64,000 nucleotides of DNA from DATBJG01 sp963790545 (GTDB lineage: Bacteria > Acidobacteriota > Vicinamibacteria > Vicinamibacterales > JAMQPK01). The notes beneath the pieces were generated by a model. That model was not told the origin of the DNA. It did no database searches and worked only from the letters and a program-made list of their open reading frames with translations. A program made the position numbers and the translations under genes. Each line of letters opens with the position of its first letter. Within the stretch, counting starts at the first letter, position 1. Below are positions 46,161 through 54,546 of the stretch, piece after piece. The stretch is taken from positions 1,488,001-1,552,000 of the forward strand of contig CAWBPA010000017.1 in NCBI GenBank assembly GCA_963790545.1. The letters are read 5' to 3'.

Positions 46161-46988
46161 ATGAGAACGACTGTCAACGACTCATGTGCAATCGTCTTGC
46201 CGCTGATAGCGGCCGCGACTCTTCTAGCCGTACGCATCTCGGCACAACAGTTGGTCGAACCCACGATTGGTCAGCCCGGTAAGGACGCCATCTGGGTCCC
46301 GACCTCACCAGACATGGTCGAGAAGATGCTCGACATGGCGCAGGTCACACCCGAAGATCTCCTGATCGATCTTGGGTCGGGTGACGGCCGAATGGTCATC
46401 GCCGCGGCGAAACGTGGCGCTCGGGCCGTCGGCGTTGAATACGATCCCGACTTGGTGGAGCTCTCGCGCCGCCGGGCTCGCGAAGCCGACGTCGCCGATA
46501 AAGCGAACTTCGTTCAGGGAGACATGTTCGAGGCCGACATCTCCAAGGCGACAGTTCTCGCGCTCTTTCTGCTTCCCCAGAATCTCGAGCGACTCCGAGA
46601 CAAGTTCCTGTCGCTGCCGCCGGGCACGCGCATTGTGCTCAACACGTACGGTATTCCTGGATGGGAGCCAGACGCCAAAGAAGTGCTCGTCGGAGAGTGT
46701 TCGAATTTTTGCACGTCCATGCTGCACATTGTGCCTGCGCCAGTGGCGGGGGTCTGGCAGCTTCCTTTCGGCGAACTCACGCTCATCCAACAGTTTCAAA
46801 TGATCTCGGGTACGTTGTCGTCGGGTGGTCGCACCAACCCACTCGGCAGCGGGCGACTACGTGGCGATCGGATTACGTTCAGCGTGGCGGGAGCGGAATA
46901 CACGGGGCATGCCAAAGGTGATCGCATCGAGGGGAACAGAGACTCCGGCGGTAACCGTCAGAGCTGGACGGCAACTCGCAGGCCTTAG
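46161..46988 (+). CDS. Exported SAM-dependent methyltransferase-like protein
   Basis: 275 residues from ATG 46161, with GGAGTGGGG upstream. A signal peptide is present (IVLPLIAAATLLAVRISAQ). The class I methyltransferase core follows: motif I LLIDLGSGDGRMVIAAA, post-I acidic GVEYDPDLVEL, ANFVQGDMFEAD and ALFLLPQNLERL. Export of a SAM enzyme is odd because SAM is cytoplasmic; the segment may be an uncleaved membrane anchor instead. The C-terminal part has beta-rich repeats (TFSVAGAEYTGHA). Substrate unknown. Confidence 0.78.
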   Translation: MRTTVNDSCAIVLPLIAAATLLAVRISAQQLVEPTIGQPGKDAIWVPTSPDMVEKMLDMAQVTPEDLLIDLGSGDGRMVIAAAKRGARAVGVEYDPDLVELSRRRAREADVADKANFVQGDMFEADISKATVLALFLLPQNLERLRDKFLSLPPGTRIVLNTYGIPGWEPDAKEVLVGECSNFCTSMLHIVPAPVAGVWQLPFGELTLIQQFQMISGTLSSGGRTNPLGSGRLRGDRITFSVAGAEYTGHAKGDRIEGNRDSGGNRQSWTATRRP

Positions 46989-47088
46989 CAGCCCGTGACC
47001 GATCGACGCGCTCCCCATGAATGACACCGGGCACCGTGTGCCCGTTGTCCCCGAGCGGATCACGCTTCTGATGTTGCCGCCGCCATCG

Positions 47089-47204
47089 GTAGCGGCGGGT
47101 CTTCCGCCTTCGCTGAAGCTCCGGCGGACCGCCGTAGCCTCGGCGGAGGCTGGTTAGACCCGCCGGCCTCAACCCGATCGGCGCGGTTCACCAAGAATGA
47201 CCTT
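47089..47204. repeat. Repeat family A-like hairpin followed by family C copy
   Basis: Bases 47089-47165 begin GTAGCGGCGGGTCTT and close with a divergent inverted segment GGTTAGACCCGCC. The family C block starts at about 47162. The pair sits in the gap between the methyltransferase and the VOC gene. Confidence 0.6.
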
Positions 47205-47227
47205 CGAAGTGCGATGCTCGACGCCTG

Positions 47228-47713
47228 TCAAGGTTTCCACGCTTCGGACGCCTTGCGGAGCTTGCCGTCCGGCGGCTGCTCGCTCAGCTCTATGCGACCG
47301 TAAACCGGGTCGTTGACGTTCGCGAGTATGCCACCGGTAAACGCGCTCGGGGCGCCGGGGTCACTCACCATGAGGCCACGCTCGCGGAACGTCGCCACCG
47401 TACTCTTGATTTCCTGCGTCTCGAGGCCCCAGTGATTCAGCCCAAGGGGCGTCTGCTCGTTCGGCTGCTGCTGCACCTCGAGGAACGTATCTCTGCTGAT
47501 CTGAAGGTATGCAGATCGTCCATTCGGGTTCCGCACGACCTCACGGAATCCCAGCTTCTCCTGGTAGAACTTCAGCGCTTCAGGAAGGTCCTTCACGGTC
47601 ACCGCCACGTGATTCAGCCTCACCGCAGGCTGATTTGGCGGCGTCTGCGCACCAGTTGCCTGGATGGCCACACCCACGAGCACGCCGCATACGAACAGAA
47701 GTAGACCCCGCAT
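47228..47713 (-). CDS. Exported single-domain VOC protein
   Basis: 161 residues with a signal peptide (LLFVCGVLVGVAIQATGAQ). The VOC module opens VRLNHVAVTVKDLPEALKFY and ends YGRIELSEQPPD. Candidate metal residues are His in LNHVAV, His in GLNHWGL and Glu in IELSE. It is a close paralogue of the protein at 58856 (both begin MRG and end on an RIEL block followed by the same helix). Substrate unknown. Confidence 0.82.
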   Translation of the reverse strand: MRGLLLFVCGVLVGVAIQATGAQTPPNQPAVRLNHVAVTVKDLPEALKFYQEKLGFREVVRNPNGRSAYLQISRDTFLEVQQQPNEQTPLGLNHWGLETQEIKSTVATFRERGLMVSDPGAPSAFTGGILANVNDPVYGRIELSEQPPDGKLRKASEAWKP

Positions 47714-47756
47714 AGACTGCCTCCTTAGCCTTCAGCCCTTCGACGCAACGTCAAGC

Positions 47757-49241
47757 CTAGTTGCCGGTCGCGGCAGCCGCCATGACATCCGCCCTCGTGA
47801 GCGGCTTATCCGGGTTGGGCGGATGGGCCGGAATCCACGCATTGAAGTCCAGCTTGAGCTTGTTGAGGGCTTCGACGGCTGACTTCACGACACCCAACTG
47901 ATTCGGGTTGGGATCACCACCGTAATATCCGCTGACCACAGGACCTTTTCTGCCGGCAGATAGACGGCCAGCATGCCATCACTGTGTTCGTTGGGAATGC
48001 GATGCAGTTCCACGACCTTCCCGGTCGTGCCTTTCCGCACGTCGCGATCGCCGACCCCCTCGACCACGTTCGTGCGGCGGTTGGAGACCTTCGAGAGACT
48101 GTCACCAATGAGCATGCGCTGGCCCGAGAGCAGCCGCTCGAGGACTTCCTCGTTGTTGCGGTGTGTCAGGATCGTCGCGCCTTCCGCCACAGCCGCCGCA
48201 AGCCCGCTCGCGTGATCGAAGTGCGGATGTGAGTTGACGACGAAACGGATCGGTTTGCCTGGGATGGCCTGTTTGGCTGCCGCCATCACGGCCGTGCCAC
48301 GCGCATCGCTCTGGCCGCTCTCGATTACAAGGATGTGGTCGCCCATGTCAACAGCCAGCGAGGTGTAGTTCCCGCCGATCTTGAAGGCGCCCTCACCCAA
48401 TTTCTCCACGGGCGGCTGTGCGGCCGCTTGTTGTCCGCCGCCACCACCACCACCTGGTGCACCGGCCGGCGGCGGCGGAGGCGTGAGCAGCTCGGCGAGG
48501 TTCGGAGGGTTCGCCGTCGCCGCTGTAATGGCGGCATCGAACGTGGGCATGCCAGCCTGCCGCTGAACGATACGGGTCGGCACCTGCACGCCGTTCATGT
48601 TCTGGTAGTTCGAATACTCGAATTCAACCAGGAGATCGCCAACGACGGCGTGATCCACCCGCGTTTCAACCTTCGTCACCTGGTTCTGGCTGTTGAGATA
48701 GCCGGTCACTGTATACGTCTGGCCCGACGGCGATTTGAAGTTCGCGGGCGAGAACGAGACGACCTGCTGGCCGCCTGCCTGGCGGACAGTTGCGGAATTG
48801 GCCGCCAGCGCCTTTCAAGAAACCCCAGGGCGTCGTCCAGATGTTCTGCGCCTGGACCCAGTTGGTGCTGGCCTGCATGCCCGTGATGTTCTGGTTGAAC
48901 ACGCCCGGCATGGGTGCCGGCACACCCGGCACCTTCGGAGGCTGGGTCGGTCCCGTCGCCCGCGAAACGAGCGCCGCCGGATCGGCCGCCTGTCCGAAAT
49001 TGATCGTGCGCGTGTACATGGTGATCGGCGTCAGATTCATGGGCCCCATCGGCTCGCCAATGCTCTTGCTCTGGCCGAACGCCCCATTTCGTGCGGTGCC
49101 CGAGTAGGTGATCGAATTCAGGTTGTCCACGCCCATCGCCTTCGATGCTGCGGCAACGACGGATTTGGCATCCTGTGCGGTCGCGCCAATCGAAAGGACG
49201 CTCACGAGGAGCATGGCAACCGGTAACGTTCTGAACAGCAT
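47757..49241 (-). CDS. Exported MBL-fold metallo-hydrolase, twice frame-broken
   Basis: About 494 residues from ATG 49241. After the signal peptide (LPVAMLLVSVLSIGATAQ) is an N-terminal domain of about 190 residues, a Gly/Pro-rich linker, and an MBL domain with SHPHFDHASG (zinc motif HxHxDH) and an EHSDGM block. The frame breaks near 48808 (rejoining at AANSATVRQAGG) and near 47912 (rejoining at PNPNQLGVVKS); the two shifts compensate. Three genes of this kind of secreted hydrolase lie together with the amidohydrolase at 49275. Confidence 0.75.
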
Positions 49242-49274
49242 ACGAGCCTCCAATTGCTCCGATGTCTGACGCCA

Positions 49275-50384
49275 TCAGGCGCTGATTCGGAGCAGCTTGA
49301 CTAAATTGCCGCCAAGGATCGCCTCTTTCTGCGCGTCATTCAAGAACGATGCGTTGAGCACGAAATCGATGCCCACCGGCCAATCGAAGGGGTAGTCGGT
49401 GCCGTAGAAGATGCGATCGACCCCAACTTCCGCTATGAGGTGCCTCAATCCTTCTTCGCGAAAAACCATCGTGTCGATATAAAGGTTGCTCCGGAAGTAC
49501 TCGCTCGGCTTCTTCTTGAGCGCTTTGCAGTCCTCGCCGCTGGCACCACCCCGCCCGCATTGTGCATCCGACCGGCCGCTGTACGAAGGCAGGTAGCCGC
49601 CCGCGTGAGCTCCACAAATCTTCAGGCCAGGGAAACGATCGAGCGTGCCTTCAAAAATCAAGTGCGACAAAAAGACGGTTGTCTCGAGTGGGTTTCCGAT
49701 GGTATTGCCCAGTCCGCCTCTCCCCTGCAGCCGCGAATTCTGCGTCGTGCCCTGCGCCTGCTGCGGATGCATGAACAGCATCACTCCGAGCTCTTCAGCT
49801 TTGGCCCAGAAGGGATCGAACTTCCGATCCGACAGCTCCTGTCCTTCGACGCTGCCGCCGATGGCAGCGCCTCGCAGCCCGAGCTTCTTGACGGCATGCT
49901 CCAACTGCTCGGCCGCCAGATCGGGAAACTGCAACGCCAGCGTGGCCATTCCGACGAAGCGATCGGGATGTGCCGCGACCGCCTGCGCAATCTTCTCGTT
50001 CTGCAGCTGAACGACGTCGCGGGCCAGCGCGCGCTCAGCCGAGTATCCCCACGCGTTGACGTTGATGGCCTGATAATCGATGCCTTCCTTATCCATGTAC
50101 TGCAGTCGGGCACTGGTGCCCGCGCCCAGCGTGATCGGCCCTGTCAGGTTGTTCTTGGCCGTCGCAGCAAGCGGCGTATCCTTCACCAGGTCCCAGACTT
50201 CTGGCACGAACGTGTGCGCGTGAACGTCAACGACCGTGATGCGGCGGCCACCGAGCGTGACTCGTCGTCTTGTTGGAGCGGTCCCTTGGGCAGCTTCGAG
50301 CGCATCGGCAAGGGTCCCGCCTCCGGCCAACACACCAGCCGTGACGCCCGCCATGTGCTTGAGGAAATCCCGGCGATTCGCCAT
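49275..50384 (-). CDS. Tat-exported amidohydrolase (ACMSD-like)
   Basis: 369 residues with a twin-arginine signal (NRRDFLKHMAGVTAGVL). It is of the amidohydrolase-2 type: metal His pair in VVDVHAHTFVP, a His in LFMHPQQAQG, a His in ICGAHAGGYLP and the catalytic Asp in YGTDYPFDWPVG. Related enzymes decarboxylate or hydrolyse aromatic breakdown products such as aminocarboxymuconate semialdehyde. Substrate here unknown. It lies between two MBL-fold genes on the same strand. Confidence 0.86.
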   Translation of the reverse strand: MANRRDFLKHMAGVTAGVLAGGGTLADALEAAQGTAPTRRRVTLGGRRITVVDVHAHTFVPEVWDLVKDTPLAATAKNNLTGPITLGAGTSARLQYMDKEGIDYQAINVNAWGYSAERALARDVVQLQNEKIAQAVAAHPDRFVGMATLALQFPDLAAEQLEHAVKKLGLRGAAIGGSVEGQELSDRKFDPFWAKAEELGVMLFMHPQQAQGTTQNSRLQGRGGLGNTIGNPLETTVFLSHLIFEGTLDRFPGLKICGAHAGGYLPSYSGRSDAQCGRGGASGEDCKALKKKPSEYFRSNLYIDTMVFREEGLRHLIAEVGVDRIFYGTDYPFDWPVGIDFVLNASFLNDAQKEAILGGNLVKLLRISA

Positions 50385-50420
50385 CGCGTCGCTCCTTAAT
50401 TAATGTAGGGTGCGAAATCG

Positions 50421-50486
50421 TACGTAGCGCAGGTCTTTAGACCTGCCCAGCGTCTCAAAGCAGGCCTGAAGGCCTGCGCTACGTAC
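50421..50486. repeat. Repeat family A copy
   Basis: It begins TACGTAGCGCAGGTCTTTAG and closes with an inverted arm ending GGCCTGCGCTACGTA. It is nearly the same as the copy at 30199-30262 (differences only in the loop), 20 kb away. It lies between the Tat amidohydrolase start and the next MBL gene stop. Confidence 0.88.
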
Positions 50487-50514
50487 CGCCGGCAATTTTG
50501 CAACGCCCTCTAGA

Positions 50515-51404
50515 CTAAGTCCCGCGGCCCCAAAGCGCGCAGTAGCGTCTCAGGACGAATTGCAGGTTGGCCTGATAGTTCGGCCAGCTCTCGTACTTCG
50601 GCAGCTTCAATTGGCTTTCGACCGGTTCCCAGCAGCGTCCTTGCTGCGCCTCGGCCTTGACGGCCGCTGAGGCGTCCTGCAAGAACGTCAGCTGATCCTG
50701 AACATCCTTCTTCGTCCCCAGACGGCCGTCGGCACCGGGATGGCCCGGGATCAGGCGATCCCAGTCCATCGAAAGGATCCGCTTGATCGATGCTTCGGCC
50801 TCGAACGGGTAGAAATCGATCATCCCGCGGCCGGGTACCTGTCCGACAGGCAACAGGTCAACGACAAAGAGGATTCGCTCGCGCGGCAGCCGCATGACGA
50901 GCGTGCTGTCCGAGTGGTTGGCACCAACGTAGTGAGCTCGAGTGTCGTGCCCCCCAGGGTGATCGTCCGCTGTTTGTCGACGGTCTCGTCGGGGAGCACG
51001 GTGTTGGGGTCTTTGAGGACCTCGAGCCGCTCCTTCGCTCTGCGGTGCGCGACGATTCGCGCGCCGGCGTCTTTGAACGCCTGTCCGCCGGCGATGTGAT
51101 CGAAGTGGTGATGGCTGTAGACGAGATATCTGATCGGCTGGTTGGTCACCTTCTTGATCTCAGCGAGGTACGTTGCCCCGCCCTGTGGCCGGCCATAGCC
51201 GACCGGATCGGTGGCAATCACGCCTTCGCTGGTCACGACGAACATCGACTGGCTGTTCTGATTCCGGAAGATGTAGACGTTCTCGGTGCCCTCGACCTTC
51301 GTGGTGGCCATCTGCGGTGGTTGCGGCGGCGGGGGCTGCCCCTGGGACAACGCCTGTGTGGCCAGCAGTGTGCAGACGGCAAGTGTCAGAAGCATACGAT
51401 GCAT
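50515..51404 (-). CDS. Exported MBL-fold metallo-hydrolase, frame-broken
   Basis: About 297 residues from ATG 51404, with a strong GAGGAGG 6 bases upstream. Signal peptide (LLTLAVCTLLATQALSQG) and a Pro-rich tract, then a beta-lactamase fold domain with SHHHFDHIAG zinc motif, IVAHRRAKERL and, after the break, NHSDSTLV and IPGHPGADG. The frame breaks near 50934, where one base is missing between LELT and YVGANHSD. The C-terminal part (FLQDASAAVKAEA) is alpha-helical. Substrate unknown. Confidence 0.78.
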
Positions 51405-51503
51405 AGTTGCCTCCTCAACGCACGAGTTGAGCTTTCCGCAGGCATTTTGGCTTCCGGGTGCCGCCAGTATACACAATCGAACGCGCTTGTAGCGCGGGCA
51501 GCC

Positions 51504-51884
51504 AAATTAGAACAGGAGCCCAGAAATTCAGGAGAATTGCTATGAAACCGTCTCTTGATCTCCTCCCCTCCTGTTCCACATTCGACGAACGTGGCCCGAC
51601 ATCGCTTGTCAAATTGGAACAGGAGCTTTAAGAGATCAGAAGAATCTTCATAACAATGTATTTTTGACCTCCCACGCTTCTGTTCCACATTCAACGAAGT
51701 GGTCCGTCTCTTGATCTCCTCCCCTCCTGTTCCACTTTCGACGAACGTGGCCCGACATCGCTTGTCAAATTGGAACAGGAGCTTTAAGAGATCAGAAGAA
51801 TCTTCATAACTGTCTTTTGACCTCCTACGCCTTCTGTTCCACATTCAACGAAGTGGTCCGTCTCTTGATCTCCTACCCTCCTGT
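51504..51884. repeat. Repeat family B, tandem ~155-bp units
   Basis: Units start at about 51548, 51704 and 51858 (the last partial), each with GTCTCTTGATCTCC, CTCCTGTTCCA, CGACGAACGTGGCCCGAC and ATTGGAACAGGAGC. A partial extra copy lies from 51504. CTCCTGTTCCA and TGGAACAGGAG are inverted with respect to each other, so each unit can fold. The third partial unit overlaps the queA end. Confidence 0.88.
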
Positions 51885-53097
51885 TGCTGTCGGGCGTCCT
51901 CGTTTTCCAATGATCAGATGTGAGTCCCCGAATTCGTGCCAGCAGGTACCCGGCCTCCCTCGCTTCTCGATAAGCACGTTCGAGGTGACGCGCAGCAGAT
52001 TCGCGAGACGTCCACCCAACCGACCGATTGCCAACCGCGGCTTCGATGGCCCGCTCGAGCATCGTCAGGTGAGTCGCGTGCGGCTCGTGAAGCCCGGTTA
52101 TCAACGCGTTGACCGCACGGAGCCGTCGTTCGGACGTGATCACCAGACTGGTCCAACCTTCACCCGCAGACGTCGTCCCACGCTCGTCCGTCACGGTTTC
52201 GAGCGCGCGAACCACAGTGGTGCCGACGGCAACAATGCGACGCCCGCCCTGCCTGGCAGCATTGACGAGATCGGCGGTTTCCGGCGAAACGCGGTAGAAC
52301 TCTTCGTACGGCGGCTCATGATCTTCGAGGCTCGCGACGCCAGTGTGCAGCACGATTGGCGCGAACTGGATGCCGGACGACACCAGGCGCGTGACCAGTT
52401 CAGGCGTGAACGGACGGCCGGCCGATGGCATTTCCGCGCTGCCCATCTCGGTTGCGAAAACGGTCTGATACATGGACGATGGCCAGGACCGCTTCACGTA
52501 GGGGTAGCGAATCGGAAACCCAAATCGCGCGAGATAGGCAGGAACACCGTCTGGCACGACGAGCGCCGCCATCCACAGACGCGAAGACGACTCGAGCGAC
52601 GTGGTCATCGGGTACGGTGCGAGCAGTGTCGCCTGTCCGTCGGCTGGAAGCCGCAGCGTGGTGCCGGCGCGAGCGTGACCGAAGGGCAGCGATGCACCCG
52701 CACCAGCCACACGTAATTCGACAGTCCAGAATCCGCCCGGCAGTCGCGTCGACACGTGCAGCTCCAACTCCTTGCCATCGAGCGCCGTCGCCGTCAACGC
52801 GGCGTTCATGGTCCCACTGCTGTTCACGACGAGCAGATCGCCTCGATCGAGCCATCGAGGCAGATCGCTGAAACGCGCGTGGGTTATCTCATCCCTTTCG
52901 AGCTGAGACACGAGCAGACGTACCGCATCGCGCGCCAGCCCTCTCGCTTCGGGCGGCTCAGTGGCCTCGAGCTCTGTGGGCAAGGCGAACTCTGCGGCCA
53001 GCCCCCGCGTAGCGGGGCTTTTGAGAAATAGACCTTCTAGCGAGGTGGAGCCTCTCGACCGTCTGAGGCGGAGCCTCGCTAGACCGGCTGATGCCAT
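51873..53097 (-). CDS. queA: tRNA preQ1(34) S-adenosylmethionine ribosyltransferase-isomerase, frame-broken
   Basis: About 407 residues. It adds the ribosyl part of SAM to preQ1 in tRNA for queuosine synthesis. Recognisable parts: ELEATEPPEARGLARD, DRGDLLVVNSSGTMNA, FWTVELR, YPYVKRSWPSSMYQTVF, HTGVASLEDHEPPYEEFYRV and the AVGTTVVRALE block. The expected end YLWHEFGDSHLIIG appears one frame over after a break near 51942 (one extra base), ending at 51873 inside a repeat. ATG 53097 has AGGAGG upstream, but the first ~20 residues are encoded by a hairpin, so the original start may have been near FALPTELEA. Confidence 0.85.
53037..53082. repeat. 46-bp hairpin inside queA 5' end and SDR stop
   Basis: The arm CTAGCGAGGTGGAGCCTCTC is complemented imperfectly by GAGGCGGAGCCTCGCTAG. 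The right end holds the TAG of the SDR gene, while queA reads through the whole hairpin, which encodes a basic N-terminal stretch. A small GC palindrome AGCCCCCGCGTAGCGGGGCT lies next to it at 53000-53019. Confidence 0.75.
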
Positions 53098-53807
53098 CGC
53101 GCGTCCTCCTGCTGGGCCACGAATCGCTGACCCCGTAACTCCTCGTGATTCTGATCGAACAGCCACCGCCAAAACGGGGCCGTGACCTCGGGCAGCGGCC
53201 GATCGGAAATGTCCTCGGATGGAAAAGCCTCCTGATGCATCCGGGTGCGCATGTCGCCAGGATCGACGAGCACTGCCGAGACACCCTGGGCCCGCAGTTC
53301 GGCAGCGAGCGTCCTCGTCAGCAGCTCGAGCGCCGCTTTGCTTGCGCCGTAGGCGCCCCAGCCGGGATAAGCGCCGTTTGCCGCGTCGCTCGTAATATTC
53401 ACGACGAGACCGTGACGCGCGGCGAGCAGCGGCAGCGCCAGCTGAATGAGCGCGATTGGTGCGCCGGTGTTGACGGGAAACACGCGGCCGAAGCGTTGGA
53501 CGTCGAACGTCGCGAGCGGACCAATTCCACCAAGCTCCGACGCGTTGTTCACCAGCACGTCGAGGCCGCCGAGCTCGCGAGCCCCGTCAATCCACTTTTG
53601 CCGTACCGCCGCATCGGTGACGTCTCCGGCGAGCGCCACCACGCGCCGGCGGCTACCGGACAGCGCGTCGCGGACGCGGTTGAGCGCGGCGGGCTCTCTC
53701 GCACCAAGGACGAGGTCGTGCCCTCGCTCGGCCAAGACGCGAGCAATTACTTCCCCGAGCCCGCGGCTTGCGCCAGTTACGATTGCTACCCGATTCGCGT
53801 CAGCCAT
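53079..53807 (-). CDS. SDR-family NAD(P)-dependent oxidoreductase
   Basis: 242 residues from ATG 53807, which has GGGGTGAAC upstream. The classic SDR features are in order: VTGASRGLG (cofactor loop), the VNNAS segment, NITSDAANG with the catalytic Ser region, YGASKAALE with the Tyr and Lys, and VDPGDMRT. Length is normal. Divergent from soxR, and the SoxR-box lies in the shared region, so SoxR may control it. Its end overlaps the queA start. Confidence 0.88.
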   Translation of the reverse strand: MADANRVAIVTGASRGLGEVIARVLAERGHDLVLGAREPAALNRVRDALSGSRRRVVALAGDVTDAAVRQKWIDGARELGGLDVLVNNASELGGIGPLATFDVQRFGRVFPVNTGAPIALIQLALPLLAARHGLVVNITSDAANGAYPGWGAYGASKAALELLTRTLAAELRAQGVSAVLVDPGDMRTRMHQEAFPSEDISDRPLPEVTAPFWRWLFDQNHEELRGQRFVAQQEDARWHQPV

Positions 53808-54020
53808 ATGTTCACCCCTTTGCGGGTTGCTCAAAACAGCAGCCTGAAAACTGAAACCCAAGCTCAACGCAGAGGTCGCGGCAGCCGCTGAGGGCGCAGA
53901 AGATAAACTCAAGAATTCTCTGCGGGCTCCGCGTCCTCGGCGTCCTCAGCGTTGAAAGATTCACAGGCTCTCAGTTTTCACTTCAGGCCCGGTTATCCAG
54001 CAGCCTGCTATAAGGGTCCA

Positions 54021-54040
54021 ACTTCAAGTGCACTTGAAGT
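54021..54040. promoter_or_regulatory. SoxR box (perfect 20-bp palindrome)
   Basis: ACTTCAAGTGCACTTGAAGT is a perfect palindrome and matches the known SoxR operator style (CCTCAAGTTAACTTGAGG). On the minus strand it follows TTGACT, a good -35, as in SoxR-activated promoters, so it most likely faces the SDR gene. The -10 is poor (GACCCT about 19 bases on). It also stands just before soxR, so autoregulation is possible. Confidence 0.78.
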
Positions 54041-54089
54041 CAAGGGGAAATTGCGTCAAGCTGAGACCGTGGGCGCTTACGGAGAGGTT

Positions 54090-54518
54090 TTGACGATCGG
54101 CGAGGTCGCCGAGCGCAGCGGCGTGGCAGCCTCCGCGCTACGGTTCTATGAGGAACAGCGGCTGATCCACGCGGAACGCAACAATTCCGGTCACCGCCGG
54201 TATCCACGCGCGGTCATACGCCAGGTCGCGTTCATCGTGTTCGCCCAGAAAGTCGGGCTGTCGCTCGATGAGATTCGCGCTGAGCTTGCCAAGCTGCCTC
54301 GACATCGCGTGCCGGAGCGGGCCGACTGGGCAAAGTTGTCCGGGGAATGGAAGAAGAGAATTCGCGCGCGCATCGCCGAACTCGAGCGGCTGGAGGCGGG
54401 CCTCAGCGAGTGCATCGGTTGCGGTTGCTTGTCATTGGACCGTTGCGCGCTGGCCAACCCTGGCGATCGGGCGGCGCGTCGGGGTGCCGGTCCCCGGTAT
54501 TGGATGGAAGGACCATAG
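54090..54518 (+). CDS. soxR: Redox-sensitive transcriptional activator SoxR
   Basis: About 142 residues from a TTG start (54090) with GGAGAGG upstream; GTG 54069 is possible. MerR-type DNA-binding: LTIGEVAERSGVAASALRFY, then the dimer helix. The C-terminal [2Fe-2S] cluster binding motif CIGCGCLSLDRC contains all four cysteines, the hallmark of SoxR. It senses redox-cycling compounds through cluster oxidation. A perfect SoxR box lies 50 bases upstream. Confidence 0.92.
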   Translation: MTIGEVAERSGVAASALRFYEEQRLIHAERNNSGHRRYPRAVIRQVAFIVFAQKVGLSLDEIRAELAKLPRHRVPERADWAKLSGEWKKRIRARIAELERLEAGLSECIGCGCLSLDRCALANPGDRAARRGAGPRYWMEGP

Positions 54519-54546
54519 GCTCAAGGCTCTGATGCGCCGGTTACAT

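Noticed and set aside
51386..51844. Minus-strand frame with an internal duplicated segment
   Set aside because: It is the translation of the tandem repeat family B, not a protein gene; the duplication is just the DNA repeat.
51504..51884. Possible CRISPR array
   Set aside because: Units of ~155 bases are almost wholly repeated, with no unique spacers of constant length and no cas genes.
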